Positions 46,763 through 55,353 of a DNA stretch of 64,000 nucleotides are shown piece after piece. Positions within the stretch are counted from its first letter, which is position 1. The number at the start of each line of letters is the position of its first letter. The notes under the pieces were generated by a model that saw only the letters and a list, made by a program, of their open reading frames with translations, was not told the DNA's origin and ran no database searches. The DNA comes from Nodosilinea sp. PGN35 (GTDB lineage Bacteria > Cyanobacteriota > Cyanobacteriia > Phormidesmidales > Phormidesmidaceae): positions 1-64,000 of the forward strand of contig NZ_JAQKQJ010000017.1 in the NCBI RefSeq assembly GCF_029109325.1, read 5' to 3'. Made by a program: the position numbers and the translations under genes.

Positions 46763-48217
46763 ATGTCTGTCATCCGCGCTCTGCATCAACAGTTGGTCAG
46801 TAAAGAACGCTCTGCGGTAGAGATTACCCAGGGCTACCTCGACCAGATTGCAGCCATGGAACCCCAGATTCACAGCTATCTGACCGTCACTGGTGAGCAG
46901 GCCCTGGCCCAAGCCGCCCAGGTGGACGCTCGCCTCGCCGCCGGGGAAGACATTGGCCCGTTGACCGGCATTCCCATTGCCCTGAAGGACAACCTCTGCA
47001 CTCGGGGGGTACGCACTACCTGCGGCTCGAAGATTCTTGAAAATTTTGTGCCTCCCTACGAGTCAACGGTGACCGAGAAACTGCGGCAGGCGGGGGCGAT
47101 CGCCCTGGGCAAGACCAACCTCGACGAGTTTGCCATGGGCAGCTCCACCGAGAACTCTGCTTACCAGCTCACCGGCAACCCCTGGGATGTGACTCGGGTG
47201 CCGGGGGGCTCTTCCGGGGGCTCTGCCGCCGCCGTAGCGGCTGGGGAATGTGCGGTGGCCCTGGGGTCAGATACGGGGGGCTCCATTCGCCAGCCCGCCT
47301 CCTTTTGTGGGGTGGTTGGGCTCAAGCCCACCTACGGTTTGGTGTCGCGCTTTGGTCTGGTGGCCTACGCGTCATCCCTCGATCAAATTGGCCCGCTGGC
47401 CCCCACGGTAGAAGATGCGGCGCTGCTGCTCCAGGGCATTGCTGGCCACGATCCCAAAGACTCTACCAGTCTGAATGTCCAGGTTCCCGACTACACCCAA
47501 TGTCTCAAGCCTGACCTCAAGGGCCGCAAAGTTGGCATCATTACCGAAACCTTTGCCGCCGAGGGCATTGATCCCGCCGTTCGGGCTGCTACCGAGCAGG
47601 CCATTCAGCAGCTCAAGGCGCTCGGTGCTGAGATTCAAGAGATCTCCTGCCCGCGCTTTGCCTACGGTCTGCCCACCTACTACATCATCGCTCCCTCGGA
47701 AGCGTCTTCAAACCTGGCTCGCTACGACGGGGTGAAGTACGGCGTGCGCAACAACAGCGACAGTCTGATGTCAATGTATACCAAAACCCGGGCTGAGGGC
47801 TTTGGGGCCGAGGTGAAGCGACGCATTATGATCGGCACCTACGCTCTGTCGGCGGGCTACTACGATGCCTACTATCTCAAGGCCCAAAAGGTGCGCACCC
47901 TAATCAAACAAGACTTTGAGGCCGCCTTTGGCCAAGTGGATGTGCTGGTATGCCCTACGGCCCCCACCACCGCCTTTAGGGCGGGCGAAAAGGTAGATGA
48001 CCCGCTCAGCATGTATCTGTCTGACCTAATGACGATTCCGGTCAACCTGGCGGGGCTGCCGGGGCTCAGCCTGCCCTGCGGCTTTGACGACCAGGGATTG
48101 CCCATTGGTCTGCAACTGATTGGCAACGCCCTGCGGGAAGATCTGTTGTTTGAGGTGGGCTACGCCTACGAGCAGGCTACGGAGTGGCACAACCGCCTGC
48201 CCAAGGAGCGGTTGTAG
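46763..48217 (+). CDS. gatA: Glutamyl-tRNA(Gln) amidotransferase subunit A
   Basis: GatA supplies ammonia from glutamine to convert Glu-tRNA(Gln) (and often Asp-tRNA(Asn)). The 484-residue product has the amidase Ser-cisSer-Lys triad in GIPIALKDNLCTRG (Lys) and TRVPGGSSGGSAAAVAAG with SDTGGSIRQPA. The C-terminus includes PVNLAGLPGLSLPCGF. ATG 46763 has AAGGAG four bases upstream; the frame runs on upstream only through the repeat element and should not be used. Confidence 0.96.
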   Translation: MSVIRALHQQLVSKERSAVEITQGYLDQIAAMEPQIHSYLTVTGEQALAQAAQVDARLAAGEDIGPLTGIPIALKDNLCTRGVRTTCGSKILENFVPPYESTVTEKLRQAGAIALGKTNLDEFAMGSSTENSAYQLTGNPWDVTRVPGGSSGGSAAAVAAGECAVALGSDTGGSIRQPASFCGVVGLKPTYGLVSRFGLVAYASSLDQIGPLAPTVEDAALLLQGIAGHDPKDSTSLNVQVPDYTQCLKPDLKGRKVGIITETFAAEGIDPAVRAATEQAIQQLKALGAEIQEISCPRFAYGLPTYYIIAPSEASSNLARYDGVKYGVRNNSDSLMSMYTKTRAEGFGAEVKRRIMIGTYALSAGYYDAYYLKAQKVRTLIKQDFEAAFGQVDVLVCPTAPTTAFRAGEKVDDPLSMYLSDLMTIPVNLAGLPGLSLPCGFDDQGLPIGLQLIGNALREDLLFEVGYAYEQATEWHNRLPKERL

Positions 48218-48462
48218 AGGCCCGGTGGCGACACAGAAGGGTCTTTTGCCTGGCTTCCAGACCTCCGGTCGGGCTCTGGGGCGGCGGCGGGGATCGCGTT
48301 GCGCCCCACCTCTGCTCTGCCGAAAAATCGTCACAGGGGAGTAGGAGGAAGCAGGGCCAAATGGCCCATAATAAGCAGCAAGCAAGGGACTAGATGCGGT
48401 CAGTTGGGTTTACTGGTCTCGGCACCCATTTGCTTACTTCCCTACTCCTTCCCTTTCTATCT

Positions 48463-49320
48463 ATGCCCATCGTCAAATTTCTGGTCGGCATTCTGGGCAT
48501 TGCAGGGGGCATCTACCTGGCGCTCTGTGGCTGGCTGTGGTTCGCCCAGCGGCGGCTGATGTATTTGCCGAGTCCGGTGATCGAGGTCACGCCCACCGCG
48601 TTTGGTGTAGCCTACGAAGATGTTTGGATTCCGGTGGATGGGCCTTGGGGGGGCCAAATTCACGGCTGGTGGCTGCCGGCCAGTGCTGGCAGTGAGCTGA
48701 CTATTTTGTATCTCCACGGCAATGCTGGCAATGTCTCTAGCAATTTGGCTAAGGCATTGCAGCTGCGATCGCTGGGGGTTTCGGTACTGGCCATCGACTA
48801 TCGCGGCTACGGCCAGAGTTCTGGCCCTTTTCCCTCCGAACAGCAGCTCTACGACGACGCCCTAGCCGCCTGGCAGTTTTTACAGGCCGAGCGGGGGGTT
48901 ATGCCCCACCAGCTGGTGGTCTACGGCCACTCTCTGGGCGGGGCTATTGGCATTGAGCTGGCTCGCCGGGTGCCTCATCTGGCGGGGCTGGTGATAGAAG
49001 CTTCCTTTACCTCCATGGCCGATATGGCTAGCCTTTCCCACTACAATCGCTGGTTCCCGGTGCGTCAGCTGCTCACCCAACGGTTTGATTCCATCACTAA
49101 AGTCAAACATCTCAAGGTTCCCACCCTGTATCTGCACGGGATGGCAGATCTCTCCGTACCGGCTACCATGGGCGAGGCCCTCTACCAGGCTACCCAGGGC
49201 CCCAAATCTCTTTGGCTGGTGCCCAAGGCCGACCACAACGACCTGCCTGACTGGGCTGGCGATGAGTTTAAGCAGCGGCTGCACCAATTTTTGCAGGATT
49301 ACGTCCTGGTGCAGCACTAA
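48463..49320 (+). CDS. Membrane-anchored alpha/beta hydrolase
   Basis: A 285-residue serine hydrolase with one N-terminal helix (about 5-24), resembling the BEM46/ABHD13 group. It has LYLHGNAGNVSSN, the nucleophile elbow VVYGHSLGGAIG, Asp in LHGMADLSVPA and the C-terminal His in PKADHNDLP. It is probably a lipase, esterase or depalmitoylase at the membrane; the substrate is unknown. ATG 48463 is chosen. The 245 bases before it show no gene. Confidence 0.85.
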   Translation: MPIVKFLVGILGIAGGIYLALCGWLWFAQRRLMYLPSPVIEVTPTAFGVAYEDVWIPVDGPWGGQIHGWWLPASAGSELTILYLHGNAGNVSSNLAKALQLRSLGVSVLAIDYRGYGQSSGPFPSEQQLYDDALAAWQFLQAERGVMPHQLVVYGHSLGGAIGIELARRVPHLAGLVIEASFTSMADMASLSHYNRWFPVRQLLTQRFDSITKVKHLKVPTLYLHGMADLSVPATMGEALYQATQGPKSLWLVPKADHNDLPDWAGDEFKQRLHQFLQDYVLVQH

Positions 49321-49528
49321 GCTCTCTGCGGCTCTGCAAAGCTGGTGTAAATCCCGCTTGCCTAAGGCCCAGGGGCATGGGTGAATTTGCTATGGTTAGC
49401 CCAATGGAGCGATCGCCGCAGGTGGGGCGATCGCTTTTCGATAGGCAGGGTTGCTTCGCTGATGCCGGCTGAAACGCCACGCTGGCCCGGCGCTGCTGCC
49501 GTAGATTATCCCGCTATACAAACTCTCT

Positions 49529-50149
49529 ATGGCCCGTCTTTCTACCGAACTGAACCGCTACTTTTTTGAAGAAGTCACTACGCCCCAGGTCTCCCTCAAA
49601 GAAATTTTGACCCTGGCTGGGGAACGCACCTTTGGCTTTTTGTTCGTGGTGCTGGCGCTGCCGTCGGCGCTGCCCATCCCGGCCCCTGGTTATTCGACCC
49701 CCTTCGGCATTGTGATATTTCTGCTGGCCCTACAGCTAATTGCCGGGCGCACTCGCCTCTGGATGCCTGAGGGTTGGAACCACAGACAATTTGATTTGGT
49801 CTCGGTACAAAAAATTGTTAAAGCCGGTACCCCCTGGCTACGGCGGCTGGAGGCCATCTCCCGCCCCCGCCTGACCTTTGTCTGCACCACCCTGCCGGGG
49901 CGTACGGTGATCGGTATTGCCATTGCGCTGATGGCGATCTCGATGATGCTGCCTATCCCCCTGACCAATACTCTCCCTGCCATCGGCATTTTTGTCACCG
50001 GCTTTGGCCTGCTCGACGACGACGGTGCTATTAGTCTGGGGGGGCTGGTGCTCTGCCTCATGGGCGGCATTCTCACCACGCTGATTTTGACCTTTGGCTA
50101 CGAAGCCGTCAAAGCGGGTATAGACTTCATCCGCAGCGGCGGTCTCTAA
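49529..50149 (+). CDS. ExoD-family membrane protein
   Basis: A 206-residue protein of the ExoD family (exopolysaccharide synthesis in rhizobia; biochemical role unresolved). It has ERTFGFLFVVLALPSALPIPAPGYSTPFG near the start and the second IPLTNTLPAIGIFVTGFGLLDDDG repeat, with about four to five hydrophobic helices. It stands alone, convergent with a subtilase. Relation to the glycan cluster at 29901-37088 is not indicated by position. Confidence 0.85.
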   Translation: MARLSTELNRYFFEEVTTPQVSLKEILTLAGERTFGFLFVVLALPSALPIPAPGYSTPFGIVIFLLALQLIAGRTRLWMPEGWNHRQFDLVSVQKIVKAGTPWLRRLEAISRPRLTFVCTTLPGRTVIGIAIALMAISMMLPIPLTNTLPAIGIFVTGFGLLDDDGAISLGGLVLCLMGGILTTLILTFGYEAVKAGIDFIRSGGL

Positions 50150-50181
50150 ATCTCTAACTCCAAAAGCGACCTACGCCCGCC

Positions 50182-52290
50182 TCATCCATCCACTCCCAGG
50201 AGTAGCCCCCAGCTCAGCAGGCTGCCCGTAGCACCGGCAGCCTGATCGACCGTTCGCAGTCGCCAGGTGCCCTGGGCGGGCTGGCCAATGAAGCGCATCA
50301 GCACGGGGGTGGTGGACAGCGAATAGGCGGCGCGCAGCTCGGTTTGGCGACCCAGGGTGCGGCCCTGCAGCAGAGCCGTCGCTCCATTAGGAGCCACCAG
50401 CGTCAGGCTGATGTCGCCCAAAAACTGATGCTCGATGCTGACCTCTACCTGGATGTCGGTCACGGTGCCGGTGGCGGCCACCGCAATGCTGCTCTCCACC
50501 CCGCCGGGCTGATTGTCGGGGATGCCCTGACGGGTCTGGTTTTGCTGTTGCACTAGGCGGCCCAGCTGGCGGCCCGCCAGAGCCCGCCGCTGGGCTTCAC
50601 GCACCGCCGCCGCCGCATTGACCTTGCCGTAGCCAAACCACCGGGAGTGGCCGTTGGCATCGTAGGTGCCGTACTGTAGGCCAAGCTGAGGATCGGGAGT
50701 GCGATCGACAATTTTGTCGGCGGTAGCCTGAAGAATTTCGCGCACCTGCCGGGCCGTCAGATTGGGGTTGACCGAGAGCATCAGCCCCGCCACCCCCGCC
50801 ACCACCGGGCACGAGCTAGAGGTGCCGCCAAAGGTATTGGTGTAGTCGTTGCTGGAGTAGCCCGCCCCCTGGGTGCGATCGCTAGTTACCATCCCCCGCC
50901 CCGGCGGAAACTGACTGAGCGGCGGCCCGGTTTGCACATTGCCCACCTGGGGCAGAGTCATAGTGGGGGGCGCGTTGTTGCTGGGGGCTGCCACGGCAAT
51001 GTGTTCGCCCCAGTTGCTATAGGCCGCCTTGGTGCCCAGGCTGGTTGAGGCCGACACCGCAATCACATCCGGGTGAATCGCAAACCCGCTCAGCCACCGA
51101 GTGGGGCCACTGAGAGCGTTTTGGGGCCACTGGGTTTCGTTTACAGTGCCGCTGACGGGGCGGTTGGCGTTGCCCGCCGAAAACACAATCACGCAGCCCT
51201 TGCCGTTGCGTCCAAGGGTGGCAGCCCGAGTTAACGCGTTGGTCTGCCGCAGGGTGAGGGGGAAATAGTTGGCCGCGGGTGACCAGCTACAGACGATCAC
51301 AGCGGCCCCCCGCCGTACCGCCTCGTCAAACAGCTGCTCAATTGCCCCGTCGTCGATAAAGCCGGTGGTGCGAAGGGGCAAAAAGGCACAGCCGGGGGCC
51401 ACCCCCACAATACCGATCGCATTTTCTTCGCCAATGGCCAGTCCGGCGACGGCGGTTCCGTGGTTTTCGTTCTGTTTGGCGGGCAGAGGCAGGGCGTCTT
51501 TATCTTGCAGATCTAGCGGTGCCACCAGTTTGCCGATGCCCTGGAGATCGGGATGATTGAGGTCAAATCCGTCGTCAGTGACCGCAATTACCACCGATCG
51601 CGCCCCCCGCGTCACATCCCAGGCCGCCTCGGCAGAAATATGCGACCCCGCCGCCAAACTAGCTCCACCGTTGTGAAACAGGTGCCACTGCTGGGCATAG
51701 CGCTCGTCGGTAGGGCGGTAAAGGCTTTCGGTTTCGATAGCCAGGTTGGGCTCCGCCGTCAGCACGCTCTCCAGGGCAATCAGGCGATTGGCGATTTTTA
51801 TTGGGTTTTCGAGGGCATCGGGGGTGACCCGCACCACAAAGGTGTTAGCCATGCCCTCCAGGGGCTGTTCGATGGCGACGCCCACCCCCCCCAAAATCGA
51901 GTCCACGGTGGGTGCAGGGGTGGCGGGGGCAAACTGTACCGTCAGCTGATCGCTCAGGTAAACCCAGGTTCGTGGGCTGTCGGCCAGACGGTATACGTGG
52001 CTGGCAAAGCGCACCGCCCCGTCGCGGCGGGCCGTTGCCAAAGCCGTTTCTAAGTCGGTGTCGGCCATCTGCCACTCCACCAGCTGTCCCCCAGCCACCG
52101 CGCGCACCGCAATGGGGTTGAGGCGCTGCTGCAGGGGCACCAGCGCCCCTGCAGCGGTCAGCCGCGTGGTGAAGCGATCGGGCACTTTTTCCAGCAGCAG
52201 CTCTTCGCCGCCGCGCTGCAAGATCTCTCCAAGAAAATCGCTGCGGGGGCCGCCTTGGGGCGGGAGAGGTTCGGCGGGGGAGGTGGCCAT
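50182..52290 (-). CDS. Subtilisin-like serine protease with C-terminal P-domain-like region
   Basis: A 702-residue S8 peptidase. The catalytic Asp is in VVIAVTDDGFDLNHPDLQG (about 239), His in NENHGTAVAGLAIG (about 277) and Ser in GTSSSCPVVAGVAGLML (about 495). A prodomain-like N-terminal 190 residues precedes it. The C-terminal 110 residues (VTDIQVEVSIEHQFLGDISLTLVAPNG and WRLRTVDQAAGATGSLLSW) match the proprotein convertase P domain. No classical signal peptide is visible, so export, if any, uses another route. Confidence 0.9.
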   Translation of the reverse strand: MATSPAEPLPPQGGPRSDFLGEILQRGGEELLLEKVPDRFTTRLTAAGALVPLQQRLNPIAVRAVAGGQLVEWQMADTDLETALATARRDGAVRFASHVYRLADSPRTWVYLSDQLTVQFAPATPAPTVDSILGGVGVAIEQPLEGMANTFVVRVTPDALENPIKIANRLIALESVLTAEPNLAIETESLYRPTDERYAQQWHLFHNGGASLAAGSHISAEAAWDVTRGARSVVIAVTDDGFDLNHPDLQGIGKLVAPLDLQDKDALPLPAKQNENHGTAVAGLAIGEENAIGIVGVAPGCAFLPLRTTGFIDDGAIEQLFDEAVRRGAAVIVCSWSPAANYFPLTLRQTNALTRAATLGRNGKGCVIVFSAGNANRPVSGTVNETQWPQNALSGPTRWLSGFAIHPDVIAVSASTSLGTKAAYSNWGEHIAVAAPSNNAPPTMTLPQVGNVQTGPPLSQFPPGRGMVTSDRTQGAGYSSNDYTNTFGGTSSSCPVVAGVAGLMLSVNPNLTARQVREILQATADKIVDRTPDPQLGLQYGTYDANGHSRWFGYGKVNAAAAVREAQRRALAGRQLGRLVQQQNQTRQGIPDNQPGGVESSIAVAATGTVTDIQVEVSIEHQFLGDISLTLVAPNGATALLQGRTLGRQTELRAAYSLSTTPVLMRFIGQPAQGTWRLRTVDQAAGATGSLLSWGLLLGVDG

Positions 52291-52600
52291 CGGTTACTTA
52301 GCACTTAATCAAGGAGCTGTGACAGGCCCAAATGGCTAGGGGTTGGGGGTTGGCCGCAGGGCGCGCCGTGAACCTGACACCTGGCACCTTGAACCTCACC
52401 AACCTGTCACCTTTGGCGGGGCAAATACTAGTCACGGCGGGAACTTTTTGTCCCTAGAAAAAGTCAATAACGGGGCTATAGCGCCTCTGCCTCGCCTAGG
52501 ACAGTTGCTCCACTGGGCTAAAATCGGTACTGCGCCATACCGAGATGATAAGATATCCCAGTGTTTTTCTGTTTAGTTGTCCCTCACCGCATTGTCATCT
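52291..52600. other. Gene-free gap with a short TGACACCTGGCACC repeat
   Basis: The repeat AACCTGACACCTGGCACCTT (52372-52391) resembles sequence at 53990-54014 and, inverted, at 2598-2612. The rest is the divergent promoter region of the subtilase and the helical exported protein. No gene is seen. Confidence 0.45.
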
Positions 52601-53188
52601 ATGGTCGTTTTCACCCGTTTTCTGCGTCAGTCTTGGGGCGGTTTTGCCGCCGCTACCCTCTCGGTTGCCCTGGTTGCAGGGGTGTCTGGGGTAGCCCTGG
52701 CCCAGGAGGCTAGTGGCTCTGACCCGCAGCGCCCGCTTAACCAGGCCGCCACCGCCCTCAGCATTGCCTCGGGGCAGCAGCTGATGACCGAGGCCAACGC
52801 TGCGATCGCCAACCAAAACTACACCCTGGCCGAAGAAAAACTCAAGCAGGCGCGAGAAAGCTTTAACCAAATCTCCACCTACTACCAAGAGCTAGCCCAG
52901 ATGTTTGTGGGCATCGACACTCAGATCAACCGCAGCAATCGCGAAAAAGCCCTCGAAACGGCGCAGCTGCGCGATCAGGCATCCTATCAGCTGGCGCTAG
53001 TCTATCGATCTCAAAATCAGCCCAGTGAGGCGGTACCCCTGCTGATGGAAATTTTGCGCAGCCAGCAGCCCACTCGCGATCTGGGCCAGCGGGCCTATCA
53101 GCAGCTGTTTGACTTGGGGTTTGTCGATCAGCCCTACAGCGGGCGGGCGGCCAACACCCCGGTTGAGCCCGCTGCACCTACCGAGTAG
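52601..53188 (+). CDS. Exported helical (TPR-like) protein
   Basis: A 195-residue protein with a signal peptide (MVVFTRFLRQSWGG..., cleavage after GVALA near 35). Two or three helical hairpins follow (LMTEANAAIANQNYTLAEEKLKQARESF and RDQASYQLALVYRSQNQPSEAVPLLMEILR) of tetratricopeptide type. It is probably a periplasmic scaffold of unknown role. ATG 52601 is chosen over the TTG at 52577. Confidence 0.65.
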   Translation: MVVFTRFLRQSWGGFAAATLSVALVAGVSGVALAQEASGSDPQRPLNQAATALSIASGQQLMTEANAAIANQNYTLAEEKLKQARESFNQISTYYQELAQMFVGIDTQINRSNREKALETAQLRDQASYQLALVYRSQNQPSEAVPLLMEILRSQQPTRDLGQRAYQQLFDLGFVDQPYSGRAANTPVEPAAPTE

Positions 53189-53324
53189 GCAATCCACGGT
53201 TGGTGTTTTGGGGCAGCCATAGTCAAATTCAATACCCCTGCCCGAGCGACTGAGGGTTGCTCCTGGCAGAATGGTCTCAGGGGATTTGCGTACCCCGGCT
53301 ACCTATCCCATAAGGAAACCGTCC

Positions 53325-53579
53325 ATGATTACTCCCGATCAGGTCAGCGCCATGATTAAGTCTGGCCTTCCCGACGCCGATGTGCAGGTGCAAGATTTGA
53401 CCGGCGGCGGCGACCACTACCAGGTGGTGGTGGTGTCTTCGCAGTTTGCCGGGCGCAGTTTGGTGCAGCAGCATCAGCTGGTGTACGGGGCGGTGCGCGA
53501 GGCCATGTCCTCTGAGGCGATCCATGCGCTAGCCTTAAAGACCTATACCCCAGAAGATTGGGCCGCTCAACGCGCCTAA
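53325..53579 (+). CDS. BolA-family protein
   Basis: An 84-residue BolA-like protein with the class II KH-like fold. It has MITPDQVSAMIKSGLPDADVQVQDLTGGGDHYQVVVVSSQF and the conserved LVQQHQLVYGAVREAM-IHALALKTYTPEDW end with its invariant His. BolA proteins form [2Fe-2S]-bridged complexes with monothiol glutaredoxins. The adjacent downstream Grx4 gene supports this. AAGGAAA precedes ATG 53325. Confidence 0.92.
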   Translation: MITPDQVSAMIKSGLPDADVQVQDLTGGGDHYQVVVVSSQFAGRSLVQQHQLVYGAVREAMSSEAIHALALKTYTPEDWAAQRA

Positions 53580-53635
53580 CCCTGGGCATCGCCTCGCCTT
53601 AATCATTTATTTCGTTCTGCAAGGGTACTGACGCT

Positions 53636-53959
53636 ATGGATTCGGCAACTAAAGCAAGACTCGATCAGCTGGTGCAAGACAACACCATCATGGTGTTTAT
53701 GAAGGGCAACAAGCTCATGCCCCAGTGTGGGTTCTCTAACAATGTCGTGCAGATTCTCAACGTTTTGGGAGTCCCTTTTGAGACCGTTGACGTACTGGCC
53801 GACCCAGATATTCGCCAGGGCATTAAAGAGTACTCCAACTGGCCCACCATTCCCCAGGTGTATATCAACGGTGAGTTTGTCGGCGGTTCCGACATTCTCA
53901 TTGAGCTATACCAGAACGGCAAACTCCAGGAGATGGTTGAGATTGCCCTGGCATCCTAG
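53636..53959 (+). CDS. grxD: Monothiol glutaredoxin, Grx4 family
   Basis: A 107-residue monothiol glutaredoxin with active site CGFS in MPQCGFSNNVVQIL. It has the lysine upstream (FMKGNK) and the WPTIPQVYINGEFVGGSDI glutathione-binding region, including cis-Pro and the G-G-S-D motif. It carries or transfers [2Fe-2S] clusters, with the BolA protein encoded just upstream as likely partner. Length is standard. Confidence 0.95.
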   Translation: MDSATKARLDQLVQDNTIMVFMKGNKLMPQCGFSNNVVQILNVLGVPFETVDVLADPDIRQGIKEYSNWPTIPQVYINGEFVGGSDILIELYQNGKLQEMVEIALAS

Positions 53960-54112
53960 TACCCTAGGGCATAAGTCAGCCAACCATTCCTGACACCCGA
54001 CACCTGACACCTTCAGCAACGGTGGCCATATTTCTGCCAGGCAGTACTAGGTACTCCGAGCCGGGGCATTGGGGGCTCTGCCGGGGAAATGCTGGTGAAA
54101 AATCCTGGGCGA

Positions 54113-54156
54113 GCGATTTCGCTCAGCCTTGAGCAAAAAGAGCTGAGCGAAGTCGC
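54113..54156. terminator. 15-bp hairpin between glutaredoxin and Rieske oxygenase genes
   Basis: GCGATTTCGCTCAGC (54113-54127) pairs with GCTGAGCGAAGTCGC (54142-54156) with one G-U pair and a 14-base loop. It probably terminates the bolA-grx transcript and/or the convergent oxygenase. Confidence 0.5.
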
Positions 54157-54180
54157 AGACCGGCTGGGTTGGCAATCATC

Positions 54181-54210
54181 CTCAAGCGGCCTCAAGCGGC
54201 CTCAAGCGGT
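54181..54210. repeat. Three tandem decamers over the oxygenase stop codon
   Basis: CTCAAGCGGC is present twice (54181-54200) followed by CTCAAGCGGT (54201-54210). The minus-strand stop TCA at 54202-54204 lies within the last unit, so each unit carries a TGA on that strand. Confidence 0.85.
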
Positions 54211-55230
54211 ATAGGCGGCTCCTAGACCGAGCGATCGCAGCCCTCGGCGGTAGGTAATTGAGGTTTTGTCAGCCCCAATGTGCGATTCTGCTGACATATC
54301 TAGCGGTAAATCCTCGGGATACTGCGCTTCCACCACCTGCTTATCTTCCTCAAACACCTGGTAGTTAAACTCGTACACTGGCTCTAGGGGTTGGTCTTTG
54401 TCAAAATTGCGGCAAATGGGCACAAAGACTCGGGTTTTGCGGGCTGAGATGGGGCTCGCTGCATTGAGAATGCACAGCCGCCCTTCCCCCGGAAAATGAA
54501 CCGTAAGCCGCGCCGTGAACGGCAGAAACACCTCAAACACCCGCAACCACTTAAAATCAGCCGGGGCGCGGTCTTGCAGCGCCTTGGGAAAATTACTCAC
54601 GCTGCTGAGGTACTCCGCCCGCAGTCCGCGCTCGGTGGGGGTAACCTCGTAGCGGGGCACCACCGGGTTGTTGATATCGCCAAAGGTGTCGGTGTGCACC
54701 CAGGCAAAGTGAGCCACGTCCAAAAATCCTTCTATCTGCCGCCCCGCCGCTGCCTCCAGCTCCACGGCATTGGGCAAAATTTGCTGATACTCAGGGTCAT
54801 CCCACTCGGGCAGCTCTGGCAGGGGGAATTGATTTCCACCGCTGAGGGTCGTCCAGATCAGACCGTAGGCTTCTTTGACCGGGTAGGTTTTCAGGCACAG
54901 CTTTTTAGGAATGCTGGCCTCGGGGTTAGCGGGCACTTTTACGCACTGACCGTCGGTAGAGTAGTGGAAACCGTGGTATTTGCAAACCAGGTAATCCCCC
55001 GCTACCCAACCCATGCTGAGGGGAATGCCGCGATGCAGGCAAATATCGTTGGCGACCGAAATGCCTACGGCCGTGCGCCAAATAACCAGCCGCTGGTCGA
55101 GTAGGGTCGCTGTGACGGGCTTGGTGGTGACGTCGTGGCTAAAGGCAATGGGATACCAAAACGGGTACAGGGCATCCCAGTCCGATTCTGTAAAGGTGCA
55201 TCCTCTCGGGTAGGTCTGTTGATGGGCCAT
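54202..55230 (-). CDS. Rieske-type aromatic-ring oxygenase (PaO-like)
   Basis: A 342-residue Rieske non-haem iron oxygenase. The cluster ligands are in CLHRGIPLSMG and CKYHGFHYS. The catalytic iron site is in EGFLDVAHFAWVHTDTFGD (D-x-x-H-x4-H). The C-terminal half resembles members acting on chlorophyll catabolites or similar large ring substrates (pheophorbide a oxygenase group), but the substrate is not determined. The protein is soluble with no C-terminal membrane helices. It is transcribed toward grxD. Confidence 0.85.
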   Translation of the reverse strand: MAHQQTYPRGCTFTESDWDALYPFWYPIAFSHDVTTKPVTATLLDQRLVIWRTAVGISVANDICLHRGIPLSMGWVAGDYLVCKYHGFHYSTDGQCVKVPANPEASIPKKLCLKTYPVKEAYGLIWTTLSGGNQFPLPELPEWDDPEYQQILPNAVELEAAAGRQIEGFLDVAHFAWVHTDTFGDINNPVVPRYEVTPTERGLRAEYLSSVSNFPKALQDRAPADFKWLRVFEVFLPFTARLTVHFPGEGRLCILNAASPISARKTRVFVPICRNFDKDQPLEPVYEFNYQVFEEDKQVVEAQYPEDLPLDMSAESHIGADKTSITYRRGLRSLGLGAAYTA

Positions 55231-55353
55231 GGCAGTGTTTTCAAAATGAGTTCGTCAGGCATAGCAGATTCCAATCGGCTCCGTCTGACGCTAGGAATAC
55301 AGCCCGCTGCACTGCTTAACTTTCCCTGGAACCGGTGGGGCAAAAGAACGCGA

